NCBI RefSeq assembly: GCF_000379465.1
Contig: NZ_KB905447.1
Span: 62,001 to 126,000, forward strand
Reading direction: 5' to 3'
Length of the DNA stretch: 64,000 bases
Origin: Sciscionella marina DSM 45152
Lineage (GTDB): Bacteria; Actinomycetota; Actinomycetes; Mycobacteriales; Pseudonocardiaceae
Below, piece after piece: positions 37,030 through 46,300 of the stretch. Below the pieces are notes generated by a model. The model worked only from the letters and a program-made list of their open reading frames with translations, was not told where the DNA came from and ran no database searches. How positions within the stretch are numbered: position 1 is the stretch's first letter; each line of letters opens with the position of its first letter. The position numbers were made by a program, and so were the translations under genes.

Positions 37030-37045
37030 TCGAACATGTGTTCGA
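37030..37045 (+). promoter_or_regulatory. Perfect LexA (SOS) box before the radical SAM gene
   Basis: TCGAACATGTGTTCGA matches TCGAAC-N4-GTTCGA at all specified bases and is fully symmetric except for the central N4. It ends 10 nt before the ATG at 37056 and overlaps the probable -10 (GACTAT, 37044-37049), so LexA would block a nearly leaderless transcript. Confidence 0.85.
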
Positions 37046-37055
37046 CTATAAGACT

Positions 37056-38093
37056 ATGAGATGGGCCAGTCAAGCGGTGGCCGTCGAGCAGCCGACGCTG
37101 CACGGTATGCCCGGTTTCCGGCGGAGCGTGCGGATCCCGGAGTTCGACGGCATCACCTTTCACGAGGTGCATGCGCGCACGGTGCTGAACAGTGTCCGGG
37201 GGCAGGGCATGCTCCCGTTCCGGTGGACCGTTAACCCGTATCGGGGCTGTAGTCATGGCTGTACCTACTGCTTCGCCCGCCGCACGCACGAGTACCTCGA
37301 ATTCGATTCGGGGAAGGACTTCGACACTCAAGTGGTGGTCAAGGTCAATGCCGTCGAAGCGCTGCGCGGTCAGCTGCGTTCGGGCCTGCGCACCGGCCGC
37401 TGGCGGCAAGAACACGTCGCGATGGGCACCAACACGGATCCCTATCAGCGGGCCGAGGGACGCTATCGCCTCATGCCGGGGATCATCTCCGCGCTGGCCG
37501 AGAGTGGGACGCCGTTGTCCATCCTGACCAAGGGCACGGTCCTGGCCAGGGATCTCCCGCTGCTGGCCGAGGCGGCAGGCGCGGTCGAGGTGGGCCTCTC
37601 GGTCTCGATCGCCCTCCTGGACCGGGAAACCCAGCGGCACTTGGAACCCGGTACCCCGAGCCCGGCGGCCCGGCTCGAACTCGTCCGCAAGATCCGGGAC
37701 GCCGGGCTGTCCTGTGGCGTGCTGGTGGCTCCGGTGCTTCCGCTGCTCACCGACTCCACGGAGCGGCTCGACGCGATACTCTGCGCGGTCGCTGAGGCCG
37801 GAGCGACGAGCGCGACGGTGTTCCCGCTGCACCTGCGGCCGGGCTCCCGGGAATGGTTCGCCCGTTGGCTCGCCGAACACCACCCAGGGCTGGTCGACGC
37901 GTACCGTGAGTTGTATCGCGCGGGCAGTTATGTCACCGCCCGGTACCGGCAGCAGCTGCGGGACCGGGTACGCCCGCTGCTGGCGAAGCACGGATTCGAC
38001 CGGGAGAGCGCGCCCCGGTGGCCGGAGAAGGGCGAGCTTCCGGACGGCGGAGCGCCGCTGCGGCCGGAACGCGAGCAACTGCGGCTGTTGTGA
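37056..38093 (+). CDS. Rv2578c-family radical SAM protein (SplB-like)
   Basis: 345 residues. The cluster-binding motif is CSHGCTYC (C65, C69, C72), within NPYRGCSHGCTYCFARRTHEYLEFD, which is characteristic of the Rv2578c group and distantly of spore photoproduct lyase. The segments MGTNTDPYQRAEGRYRLMPGII and LSILTKGTVLARDLPLL follow. Its reaction is not known. A perfect LexA box immediately upstream shows that it belongs to the DNA-damage response, and the mycobacterial homologue is, to my knowledge, also in the LexA regulon. No intein is present. Confidence 0.9.
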   Translation: MRWASQAVAVEQPTLHGMPGFRRSVRIPEFDGITFHEVHARTVLNSVRGQGMLPFRWTVNPYRGCSHGCTYCFARRTHEYLEFDSGKDFDTQVVVKVNAVEALRGQLRSGLRTGRWRQEHVAMGTNTDPYQRAEGRYRLMPGIISALAESGTPLSILTKGTVLARDLPLLAEAAGAVEVGLSVSIALLDRETQRHLEPGTPSPAARLELVRKIRDAGLSCGVLVAPVLPLLTDSTERLDAILCAVAEAGATSATVFPLHLRPGSREWFARWLAEHHPGLVDAYRELYRAGSYVTARYRQQLRDRVRPLLAKHGFDRESAPRWPEKGELPDGGAPLRPEREQLRLL

Positions 38094-38141
38094 GGGCTCT
38101 TCCGCGTAAACCTGGTTGAGCAGCGAAGGGGTGGGTTGGTT

Positions 38142-38155
38142 AACCTGACCAGGTT
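38142..38155. promoter_or_regulatory. Palindrome in the aspS promoter region
   Basis: AACCTG-AC-CAGGTT is a 6+2+6 inverted repeat overlapping a -10 candidate TAACCT (38141-38146). A further copy of its left arm, AACCTGGT, lies at 38109-38116. Operator or promoter-associated structure; no regulator is known. Confidence 0.35.
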
Positions 38156-38225
38156 CCATCGTCGGGGGTCGTCGTGGCCGGTCGTCGGCGTCGCAAGAGC
38201 AAACGAACAGGAGAGCAGCACCGTG

Positions 38226-40028
38226 ATGCGCACCCATGAGGCAGGGACGCTCCGCGCCGAACAGGCAGGGCAGTCCGTCACCCTGAGCGGCTGGGTGGCC
38301 CGCAGGCGCGATCACGGTGGTGTCATCTTCATCGATCTGCGCGATGCGAGCGGCGTGGCCCAGGTGGTCTTCCGCGAAGGAGAGATGGCCGAGCGCGCGC
38401 ACCGGCTGCGTGCGGAATTCTGTGTACGGGTGCGCGGCGAGATCGCGGTGCGCCCGGAAGGCAACGAGAACCCGGAGATCCCGACCGGCGCGATCGAGGT
38501 CACCGCGGACGAGCTCGAGGTGCTGAGCGAATCGGCCGTGCTCCCGTTCCCCCTGGACGAACACGTGGACGTGGGCGAGGAGGCGCGGCTGCGATACCGC
38601 TACCTCGATCTGCGCCGTGAGCGTCCCTCCCGGGCGATGCGGCTGCGTAGCGAGACGAACCGGATCGCCAGGCAGGTGTTGCACGACAACGGGTTCGTCG
38701 AGGTCGAGACCCCGACCATGACCCGTTCCACCCCGGAGGGTGCGCGCGACTTTCTGATTCCCGCGCGGCTGCGGCCAGGCTCCTGGTACGCGCTTCCGCA
38801 GTCTCCGCAGCTGTTCAAACAGCTCCTGATGGTCGCGGGCATGGAGCGGTACTACCAGATCGCGCGCTGCTACCGGGACGAGGACTTCCGCGCGGACCGG
38901 CAGCCGGAGTTCACCCAGCTCGACATCGAGATGAGCTTCGTGGACGCCGAGGATGTGATCGAACTGTCCGAGAAGGTGATCTCCGCGCTGTGGCAGGAGC
39001 TGCTGGGTGTGACCCTGCCGAGCCCGCTGCCCAGGATCACTTACGCGGACGCGATGAACCGGTACGGCTCGGACAAGCCGGATCTGCGGTTCGGCACCGA
39101 GCTCACCGAACTCACCGAATACTTCACCGAGACCCCGTTCCGGGTGTTCCAGGCGCCCTACGTCGGCTGCGTGGTCATGCCCGGTGGCGCCGACCAGCCG
39201 CGCAGGCAGCTCGATGCCTGGCAGGACTGGGCCAAGCAGCGCGGGCACAAGGGCCTCGCCTATGTGCTCCTCGCCGAGGACGGCAGCCTCGGTGGGCCGG
39301 TCGCGAAGAACCTCTCCGACTCCGAACGGGAGGGACTGGCGAAGGCTGCCGGGGCGAACCCGGGTGACTGCGTGTTCTTCGCGGCCGGTGACCCGGACTC
39401 GGCGCGTGGCCTGCTCGGTGCCGCGCGGCTGGAGATCGGCAAACGCTGCGGGCTGATCGACGAGGACGCCTGGTCGCTGGCCTGGGTGGTGGACTTCCCG
39501 ATGTTCGAGTCGATCGAAGAGGCCAACGCGGCCGGGGATGTCGCCGTGGGCAGTGGCCAGTGGACCGCGAAGCATCACCCGTTCACCGCGCCCGCTCCGG
39601 AATACGTGGAAAGCTTCGACACCGATCCGGGTAGCGCGCTGGCCTCCGCGTACGACCTGGTCTGCAATGGCAACGAACTCGGCGGCGGTTCGATCCGTAT
39701 CCACCGCCAGGACGTGCAGCAGCGGGTGTTCGACACCCTCGGTGTTCCGGCCGAGGACAGCCGGGAGAAGTTCGGCTTCCTACTCGACGCACTGTCCTTC
39801 GGCGCTCCGCCGCACGGTGGGGTCGCCTTCGGCTGGGACCGGCTCGCGATGCTACTCGCCGGTGAGTCCTCGCTCCGTGAGGTGATCGCCTTCCCGAAGT
39901 CCGGTGGCGGCTACGACCCGCTCACCGGGGCCCCCGCGCCGATCACCGCCGCGCAGCGGAAAGAAGCCGGGGTGGATGCCAAACCACGCAAGGAAGGCGC
40001 CGAAGGCACCGGATCGAACCAGGGCTGA
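38226..40028 (+). CDS. aspS: Aspartyl-tRNA synthetase (bacterial type)
   Basis: 600 residues from the ATG at 38226; a GTG immediately before it (38223) is 7 nt after AGGAGAG and may be used instead. Anticodon-binding OB fold: [32 protein letters not shown]. Class II motif 2: [29 protein letters not shown]. The bacterial GAD insertion spans about 285-425, and motif 3 is [26 protein letters not shown]. The C-terminal tail is short and basic. Many actinomycete AspRS enzymes also form Asp-tRNA-Asn; sequence alone does not settle this here. Confidence 0.97.
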   Translation: MRTHEAGTLRAEQAGQSVTLSGWVARRRDHGGVIFIDLRDASGVAQVVFREGEMAERAHRLRAEFCVRVRGEIAVRPEGNENPEIPTGAIEVTADELEVLSESAVLPFPLDEHVDVGEEARLRYRYLDLRRERPSRAMRLRSETNRIARQVLHDNGFVEVETPTMTRSTPEGARDFLIPARLRPGSWYALPQSPQLFKQLLMVAGMERYYQIARCYRDEDFRADRQPEFTQLDIEMSFVDAEDVIELSEKVISALWQELLGVTLPSPLPRITYADAMNRYGSDKPDLRFGTELTELTEYFTETPFRVFQAPYVGCVVMPGGADQPRRQLDAWQDWAKQRGHKGLAYVLLAEDGSLGGPVAKNLSDSEREGLAKAAGANPGDCVFFAAGDPDSARGLLGAARLEIGKRCGLIDEDAWSLAWVVDFPMFESIEEANAAGDVAVGSGQWTAKHHPFTAPAPEYVESFDTDPGSALASAYDLVCNGNELGGGSIRIHRQDVQQRVFDTLGVPAEDSREKFGFLLDALSFGAPPHGGVAFGWDRLAMLLAGESSLREVIAFPKSGGGYDPLTGAPAPITAAQRKEAGVDAKPRKEGAEGTGSNQG

Positions 40029-40034
40029 TCGCTC

Positions 40035-40970
40035 GTGCTGCACCTGCGCGTGGTCTGCCCGCGAGAACACTCCGACCAGGTCGTCCGGGTACTGGACGAC
40101 CACGCCGGCGTAGCGCACCTCGTCCGGCTTCCCGATGCGGCGCTGCGGCCCGCCGGTGACCTCGTCGAGGCCGATGTGGCGCGAGAGTCGGCCGACGACG
40201 TACTCGCGCTGCTCTGCGATCTCGGTGTCGATCACAGCGGCGGGATCACCCTGGAGAACATCGACACCGCGATGTCCGATGCCGCCGACGCAGCCGAAGA
40301 GCGCGCACCGGGGGAGGGCGCGGACGCAGTGGTCTGGGAGGAACTGATCTCCCGGACCGGCGAGGAGTCCAGGCTGACCGCGACCTACGTGGCGTTCGTG
40401 ACGCTCGCCTGCATGCTGGCCGCGGTCGGTGTCGTGACCGATTCACCGGTGACCATCGTCGGCGCCATGGTCGTGGGGCCGGAGTTCGGCCCGCTGGCCG
40501 CGATCGCGGTCGGCATCGTCGGCAAACGCTGGGATCTCGTACGCAGGGCACTGCTCGCCCTCGTCGCGGGTTTCGCGTTCGCGATGGCGGTGACCGGCTT
40601 CTGTGCTTGGCTCGGTGAATGGTTCGGCCTGTTCACGATCGAGAAGGTCATGCACGCCGCCCAGGTCGACTTCATCTACCAGGTCGGCCCGTTCTCGCTG
40701 ATCGTGGCGCTGCTCGCGGGCGCGGCCGGGATGCTCTCGATGACCTCGGCGAAGTCCGCGGCATTGGTTGGCGTGTTCATCTCGGTGACCACGATTCCGG
40801 CCGTGGGCTATGCCGTGATCGCGGCGGTGACCGGTCAATGGGGCCGGTTCGGCGGTTCGCTCGGCCAGCTCGCGGTCAATCTGCTCGGCATCGTGGTAGC
40901 CGCGACGGCGGTGCTGCTACTGCGGAAACGACGCCGCGCGGCCATGACGAGACCGCTGAGCAAGGGTTAA
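40035..40970 (+). CDS. DUF389 membrane protein
   Basis: 311 residues, GTG start 7 bp after aspS. The N-terminal 115 residues are soluble and ferredoxin-like, followed by about six membrane helices with the DUF389 hallmark DSPVTIVGAMVVGPEFGPLAAIAVGI. The C-terminal end is Arg-rich. The family is also called TIGR00341/YqhA-like in some annotations and has no established function. The close spacing suggests co-transcription with aspS. Confidence 0.85.
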   Translation: MLHLRVVCPREHSDQVVRVLDDHAGVAHLVRLPDAALRPAGDLVEADVARESADDVLALLCDLGVDHSGGITLENIDTAMSDAADAAEERAPGEGADAVVWEELISRTGEESRLTATYVAFVTLACMLAAVGVVTDSPVTIVGAMVVGPEFGPLAAIAVGIVGKRWDLVRRALLALVAGFAFAMAVTGFCAWLGEWFGLFTIEKVMHAAQVDFIYQVGPFSLIVALLAGAAGMLSMTSAKSAALVGVFISVTTIPAVGYAVIAAVTGQWGRFGGSLGQLAVNLLGIVVAATAVLLLRKRRRAAMTRPLSKG

Positions 40971-41041
40971 GACTATGGCGGTCACTTGTGCGGCGCGAGT
41001 AGGCTCGAGAACGGCTGAATTCATGGGTGCAAAGAGGGAAA

Positions 41042-41058
41042 CCGTTGCCGGGCAACGG
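41042..41058. promoter_or_regulatory. Perfect 17-bp palindrome before the kinase-like gene
   Basis: CCGTTGCC-G-GGCAACGG is an 8+1+8 perfect inverted repeat 72 bp after the DUF389 stop and 21 bp before the next ATG. It can serve as a terminator hairpin for the upstream operon or as an operator for the downstream gene. Confidence 0.5.
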
Positions 41059-41079
41059 ATTTGCCAGGTCAGGGGCTGA

Positions 41080-42288
41080 ATGGGCGCGCGAGCCGATGTT
41101 GCGAGCACGGACGGGAACACCGTCCGTTCCGGCGAGCGAGCCCTCGAGCTTGCCGTCACCGCGGCACAGAATGTCCTTTCCGGGCGGTTCGGCGCCGCGG
41201 TGCGTCTTGCCGAACCGGAGGATCTCGGTGGCAGCGAACGTTCCACCGTACTGCGGGCCAGGGTGGCGGAGACGCCCTTCACCCTGCCGAAGACTCTGGT
41301 GGTGAAGCACTACGGGCCGAGCGCGGGCGCGACAGCCGCCGAATCGTTCGCCAGGGAGGCGGTGAGCTACCAGCTGTTCACCGCGCTCTCCGAGGACGAG
41401 CGGATGTGCCCGGAACTGTTCGCGCACGACGCGGGGGAGCGGGTTCTGGTGCTCGAGGACCTCGGGCACGCGCCGACGCTGGCGGACAAATTGCTCGGCA
41501 GGGATGCCACGGCCGCCGAGCGCTCCCTGCTCACCCTCGCTCGTTCGCTCGGCAGGCTGCACGCCACCACGGCGGGCCGCGAGGCCGACTTCGACGCGCT
41601 GGTGCGCCGGATCGGGACCGACTGCGGGCCGGACCCGCTCGCCCGGCAGTGGCAGCGGGCCGCGCGCGAACTGCCGGAGGTCTTCACCGAGGCACTGGGC
41701 ATCGAGCTGCCGCAGGCGGGCACCACCGTGCCCGAGCAGGTGGCCTGGCTGCTCGAGGGATCCAAGCATCGCGCGTTCAGCCCGGACGATCTCTGCCCGG
41801 ACAACAACATGATCACCAGCAAGGGCGCCCGGTTCCTGGACTTCGAGGGCGGCCGGGTACGGGAAGTGCTGCTCGACGCGGCGTACCTGCGGGTGCCTTT
41901 CCCCTCCTGTTGGTGCGCCTTCGATCTGCCTCGCGGGATGAGCGAGGCCATGCTCGCGGCCTGGCGGGCCGAGGTGACCGGGATGTGGCCGGAGTTCGCC
42001 GACGACGAGGTGCTCGAGCCGCAGCTGCTCGATGCTCAGCTGTTCTGGGTGCAGCTGTCCACGTGGTGGTTCCTGCCGCGCGCTGCGGAGCGCAATGCCC
42101 GGATCGACGACTATCTGCCCTCGCCGAAGCGCGCCGCTGCCCTGTACGCACGGTGGCAACGGCTGGCTGAGGACGCGGAGCGTCTCGAGCGCTACTGGCT
42201 GTATGACTATGCATCGGCAGTGGTCGATGGGCTCGCCGACCGCTTCGAGGGCGAATTGACACTGGCGTCCTATCCGGCCTTTCGATAG
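41080..42288 (+). CDS. Aminoglycoside phosphotransferase-like kinase
   Basis: 402 residues with the APH/choline-kinase fold. The ATP-site lysine is in TLVVKHYGP, the hinge in VLVLEDLGHAPTLADKLL, and a divergent catalytic loop FSPDDLCPDNNMI supplies Asp and Asn. The metal-binding Asp is in ARFLDFEGGR, and a long helical C-terminus ends the protein. The catalytic loop has SPDDLCPDN in place of the usual HGDLHPGN. The substrate is unknown; small-molecule phosphorylation or a non-catalytic role is possible. Preceded by a perfect palindrome and followed by a 1-kb non-coding region. Confidence 0.75.
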   Translation: MGARADVASTDGNTVRSGERALELAVTAAQNVLSGRFGAAVRLAEPEDLGGSERSTVLRARVAETPFTLPKTLVVKHYGPSAGATAAESFAREAVSYQLFTALSEDERMCPELFAHDAGERVLVLEDLGHAPTLADKLLGRDATAAERSLLTLARSLGRLHATTAGREADFDALVRRIGTDCGPDPLARQWQRAARELPEVFTEALGIELPQAGTTVPEQVAWLLEGSKHRAFSPDDLCPDNNMITSKGARFLDFEGGRVREVLLDAAYLRVPFPSCWCAFDLPRGMSEAMLAAWRAEVTGMWPEFADDEVLEPQLLDAQLFWVQLSTWWFLPRAAERNARIDDYLPSPKRAAALYARWQRLAEDAERLERYWLYDYASAVVDGLADRFEGELTLASYPAFR

Positions 42289-43229
42289 GGCCGACGTCTA
42301 CCGTGCGTAGTATTGACGGTTGACAGAACTCCGGCCGGTTCGCCGGATTGCGAACTGTGCGCCCTGCATGTTGCCGACCATGGATAGTCGGTAGCACCGT
42401 TTCGAGGGCACGCAGTCGGGCCGAATCGGCGGAGCATTTTCGTATTGCCGAACCCGGCGCCCGGTGCGCCGAGGCGGTGCCGGGCCAACTCGATTGAACG
42501 ACTGTGCCACGCCGGTGAGTTGGGAAAACCGGATGCGCCCGCTCGGGAAAAGGGGTGGGCGAGGACGGAAAAAGATTCCGGAGAATCCGTATTATTGGGC
42601 TATAATGATCCCGGAATAGGCTTGTAATTCTTGTAACGACAATGCGGTTTGCGGTTGCCGTGGCGGCATTGAAGACCCTTTTGTCGCGCAATAGATGCCC
42701 TTGCCAATTCTCTGGCGAACTCGATGCCTCAGTGGGAAAATTCTGACTTGAGGGTGCGAGGTGTCACTCGATAGGGGGCAATGCGCTCGCCGTGTGTGTT
42801 TGGATACACCTGATCGGATGATGGGGCACATTCACACGGTTCGGTGCAGCTCGCAGGCAGTGCTGGCGCCACATCGCCGTGAGGGTGACAGCATCCGGGG
42901 GTTGAGCTGGCGGACGGTAACCGCGGGGACACAGTGTTCACCGGAATAGGTCACGCGAATGGGTGAAATACCGCCCACGTTGCGGTGCCGTCCCGAAACG
43001 CAATTCTGCATCGCATATGGTGCTGTAGCGAAGTTTACGAGCCTGTTATGGTCAACGGCCTCCTGGCGCGGTTGATGGAAAGAATGGTGCTGGCTTGCGG
43101 GTTCATGTTCAAGTTCGGAGCGCTCGCGGCCGATATCGGATAGCAGAACAGAGTTGCGGGCCCGTTCGTCCTCGTGCGGGCGGGTGCGCAATAGCGACCG
43201 ACCGCCATGGCATGGACAGGAGGCTGCCG
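42289..43229. other. Long non-coding leader upstream of the conservon
   Basis: 941 bp without a gene I can support, and visibly richer in A and T than the rest of the window, especially 42560-43080. It contains an exact TATAAT (42601-42606), nested inverted repeats (42575-42617), a TATGGT -10 candidate (43047-43052), and many short stop-bounded frames on both strands. It probably carries the promoters and regulatory sites of the conservon. Confidence 0.55.
42575..42617. repeat. Nested inverted repeats around a TATAAT box
   Basis: ATTCCGG (42575-42581) pairs with CCGGAAT (42611-42617). Inside them ATTAT (42591-42595) pairs with ATAAT (42602-42606). The inner right arm overlaps the TATAAT at 42601-42606, so the element could be an operator or an RNA structure. 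Confidence 0.45.
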
Positions 43230-43346
43230 ATGACCTTCGGGGTACCCGGCAACGAACGGGGCCGGTGCACCGTGCGGGGCTTTCGGTTTCCGGAGGTAGA
43301 ACCGGCGTGGCAGACGGATCGGCGCGATCGGAGCGGGCGCGCGTGA
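43230..43346 (+). CDS. Upstream small ORF (38 residues) coupled to the conservon
   Basis: ATG at 43230 is preceded by a textbook AGGAGG (43218-43223) with 6-nt spacing, better than any conservon gene has. The 38-residue product (MTFGVPGNERGRCTVRGFRF...) is basic and has no membrane segment. Its TGA (43344-43346) overlaps the GTG at 43343 as GTGA, the standard geometry for translational coupling to the sensor-kinase-like gene. It could be a regulatory leader peptide. I know of no family for it. Confidence 0.45.
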   Translation: MTFGVPGNERGRCTVRGFRFPEVEPAWQTDRRDRSGRA

Positions 43347-46300
43347 CCAACTCGACTTCGGATTCCGCGACGGCCCAGAACGCGAGGCCCAACCGGTTCG
43401 GCCTCGCCACGCGTCTTGCGCTGCTCGCCCTCGTCCCGCTGGTCCTGCTCATCGTCGTGGGTGCGGTGCTCTTCGCCGGACGGCTCGGCAGCTCCGCGCA
43501 GCGCGCGACCGACGCCGGCCTCGTCGGCCTCGGCAAGCAGGTGAACACCGTGATCACCGCCGTCCAGGTGGAACGAAGGGCGGCGGCCGGCGGACCGCGC
43601 GGTCAGGCCCCGCGCACGGTCGACGATGCGATCGGTGCGCTGCGCTCCTCGGTCGCGGACACCGAACTGCCCGACGGACCGGCGAAGGACGCCTGGCAGC
43701 GCACCGACAAGGGACTGGCAGCGCTCGGCACGATCCGGTCCTCCGCGGCGCGCGGCGGTGGCGCGGGAATCACCGAGTACACGGGGCTGATCGACTCGCT
43801 GCTCGGCTTCGAACGCGCGGTGGCCGGCGCTTCGCGGGACGGCGGGCTCACCACCAGGGCCACCTCGGTGACCAGCCTCGACGAGGCCCGCGAGGAGCTG
43901 TCCGATCAGGAAGCCGTGCTGTTCTCCGGGATCGCGCGCGGCCAGCTCACCCAGCCGGAGTCGGTGACGGTACGCGATGCGGGTGTCCGGATGGACGCGG
44001 CGCTCGAACGGTTCCGCGCGGTGGGCACCGAGTCGGATGTCGCCAAGCTGAACGCGAACCTGAAGAAGACCGACCTGGACCGGCACGCCGCCCTGGTGAC
44101 CGAGGCGTTCAAACCGGGACGCATCAAGGTCAGCGCGGCGGACTGGTCGGCGTCCTCGGCAGCCGTCGCCGGACAGCTGCGCGGGGTGACCGAGAGCGTC
44201 GAGGGCGAACTCACCGCGCAGGCGAACGCGCTGCACGATGCGGCCCGTACCGCGGCGATCGTCACCGGGCTGCTCGTACTGCTCGCCGTGCTCGCCTCCG
44301 CGGCGGTCGCGGCGTTCGCCGGACGGAGCCTGGTCCGGGCGGTGCGGCAGCTGCGGCGCAAGGCGCGCGAGATCGCCAGGCGTAGCCTGCCGACCGCGCT
44401 GGCCGAACTGCGCGAAGGCAAGCCGGTGAGCACCGAGATCGAGCCGCTGCCCGCCGGTGCCGGCGCGGAGCTGGACGATCTGGCGCGCTCGTTCGACGCG
44501 GTGCACGGGGAAGCCCGCAACCTGGCCGCGGCACAGGCAAGCCTGCGCACGAATTACGGAACGGTGTTCGTCAATCTGTCCCGGCGCAGCCAGACCCTGG
44601 TACAGCGCCAGCTCCGGCTGATCGAGCAACTGGAGCGTGACGAAGAGGACCCGGACCACCTCGGCACCCTGTTCGCGCTCGACCACCTCGCTACCCGGAT
44701 GCGGCGTAACAACGAGAACCTGATGGTGCTCTCCGGGGCCGAACCGAACAGGGCGTCCGCGCAGCAGCCGGTTTCCCTCGAGGACCTGTTGCGTGCGGCG
44801 GTCTCGGAGATCGAGCAGTACCGCAGGGTGGTGCTCGCGCCCCCGCCCGCCGCGACCGTGCTCGGTTACACGGCAGGGGACCTCGTCCGGCTGGTCGCCG
44901 AACTGCTGGACAACGCCACCGCGTTCTCCGCGCCGGACACCACGGTCACCGTGAGCACCTCACTCGCCACGGACGACTCGGTGCTCATCGAGGTCAGCGA
45001 TGCCGGTATCGGTATGCGGCCGGAGGAACTGGCCGCGGCCAACGAGCGGCTGGCCGCCGCGGAGGCCGAGGAAGTCCCGGCTTCACGGCGGATGGGCCTG
45101 TTCGTGGTCGGCAGGCTGGCGCACCGGCAGGGCGTGCACGTGGCGTTGCGGGCGGGCGAGGAAAGCGGCCTGCTAGCGGGCATCCGGATCCCGCGCACCC
45201 TGCTCGCCGGCGTCGCGGTCCCGGACGGCGGGCTCGGCGCCGAACACACCCGTTCGGCGGGCCGGACCCGCGCGGACACCGATGACACGGTGGAGACCGT
45301 GCTTCCGCGCCCGGCGAAGCCCTACGGCGGCCGGGAACCGGCCACCCCGCCGCGGCGCCCGCGTACGGAACCACCGCCGCGGGCCAAGCAGCCGCCCGCA
45401 CCCGAACCATCGGAGCAGGCACCGGCCCCGCAGGCCGCGGGTGCCTCGGCGAACGGATTGCCGCGCAGGACGCCGAAACAGCCGCCGGAACGCACGCCGA
45501 TCTTCGACTCGATGCTCTCGGTCTGGTTCTCGGATCCCGGGGTGGCCGCCGATCCGATCGCCACTCCGGCCGGGGCCGCAGCGCCCGACACCGAGGAACC
45601 GGAACAGGCGACCCGCCAGGCAGCGGATGAGACTCCCACCGACCACGACGCCGCGGTGCTCGGTGGTTCGGAGACCGAACGGTGGCGGTTCGCCGCGGAC
45701 GCCGGATGGCAGGCGGTGGAAGAGGTCGCCGAGGTCCGGCAGGACACCTTCACCGAGGCGGGCCTGCCGAAGCGGACCCCGAGGGCCCGGCTGCTCCCGG
45801 GCAGCGTTCCGGACCGGACCGGTACCACCGAGGGCACCCAGGACACCGAGGTCACCGAACGAGCGGAGCCGCGACCGGCGACGCAGGGAGCCAAACATCG
45901 CAGCGCGGACTCCGTCCGTTCGCGGCTGGCGAGCTTCCAGCGCGGACTGCGCCAGGGCAGGCACAGTGTCGGGGACGAGCAACCACCCGTACAGCGGGCG
46001 AGCGCGGACACCGAGCTGTTCACCCCCGAGCAGGTGGCGCCGCAACCGACCGAGGACACTACGAGCTCGTGGGCGTTCGACCCGGATGGCGAACAATCAC
46101 CGAACGGCACCGTTACGGCCGCACCCGGCGGCACGGACGCGGAGTCGTTCACCGAGGCAGGGCTGCCGAGGCGGAGGCCGAAAGCGCAGCTCGTGCCGGG
46201 GAGTCAGACCCCGAATGGGAGGCCGGAGGCCATGGAGCCGCCGGACGCGAACGGGGTGCGCAGCAGGCTGGCGAGTTTCCAGCGTGGCCTCTCGGAAGGG

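Noticed and set aside
38094-38225. T-box or other tRNA-sensing leader before aspS
   Set aside because: Only 132 bp with a short palindrome; no T-box sequence or specifier arrangement is visible, and such leaders are not typical for aspS here.
36924-39704. 926-codon minus-strand open frame opposite the radical SAM gene and aspS
   Set aside because: Antisense shadow; both plus-strand genes have invariant motifs throughout.
42592-42831. 79-codon minus-strand ORF in the conservon leader
   Set aside because: No ribosome-binding sequence and no recognisable similarity; it overlaps the inverted-repeat element.
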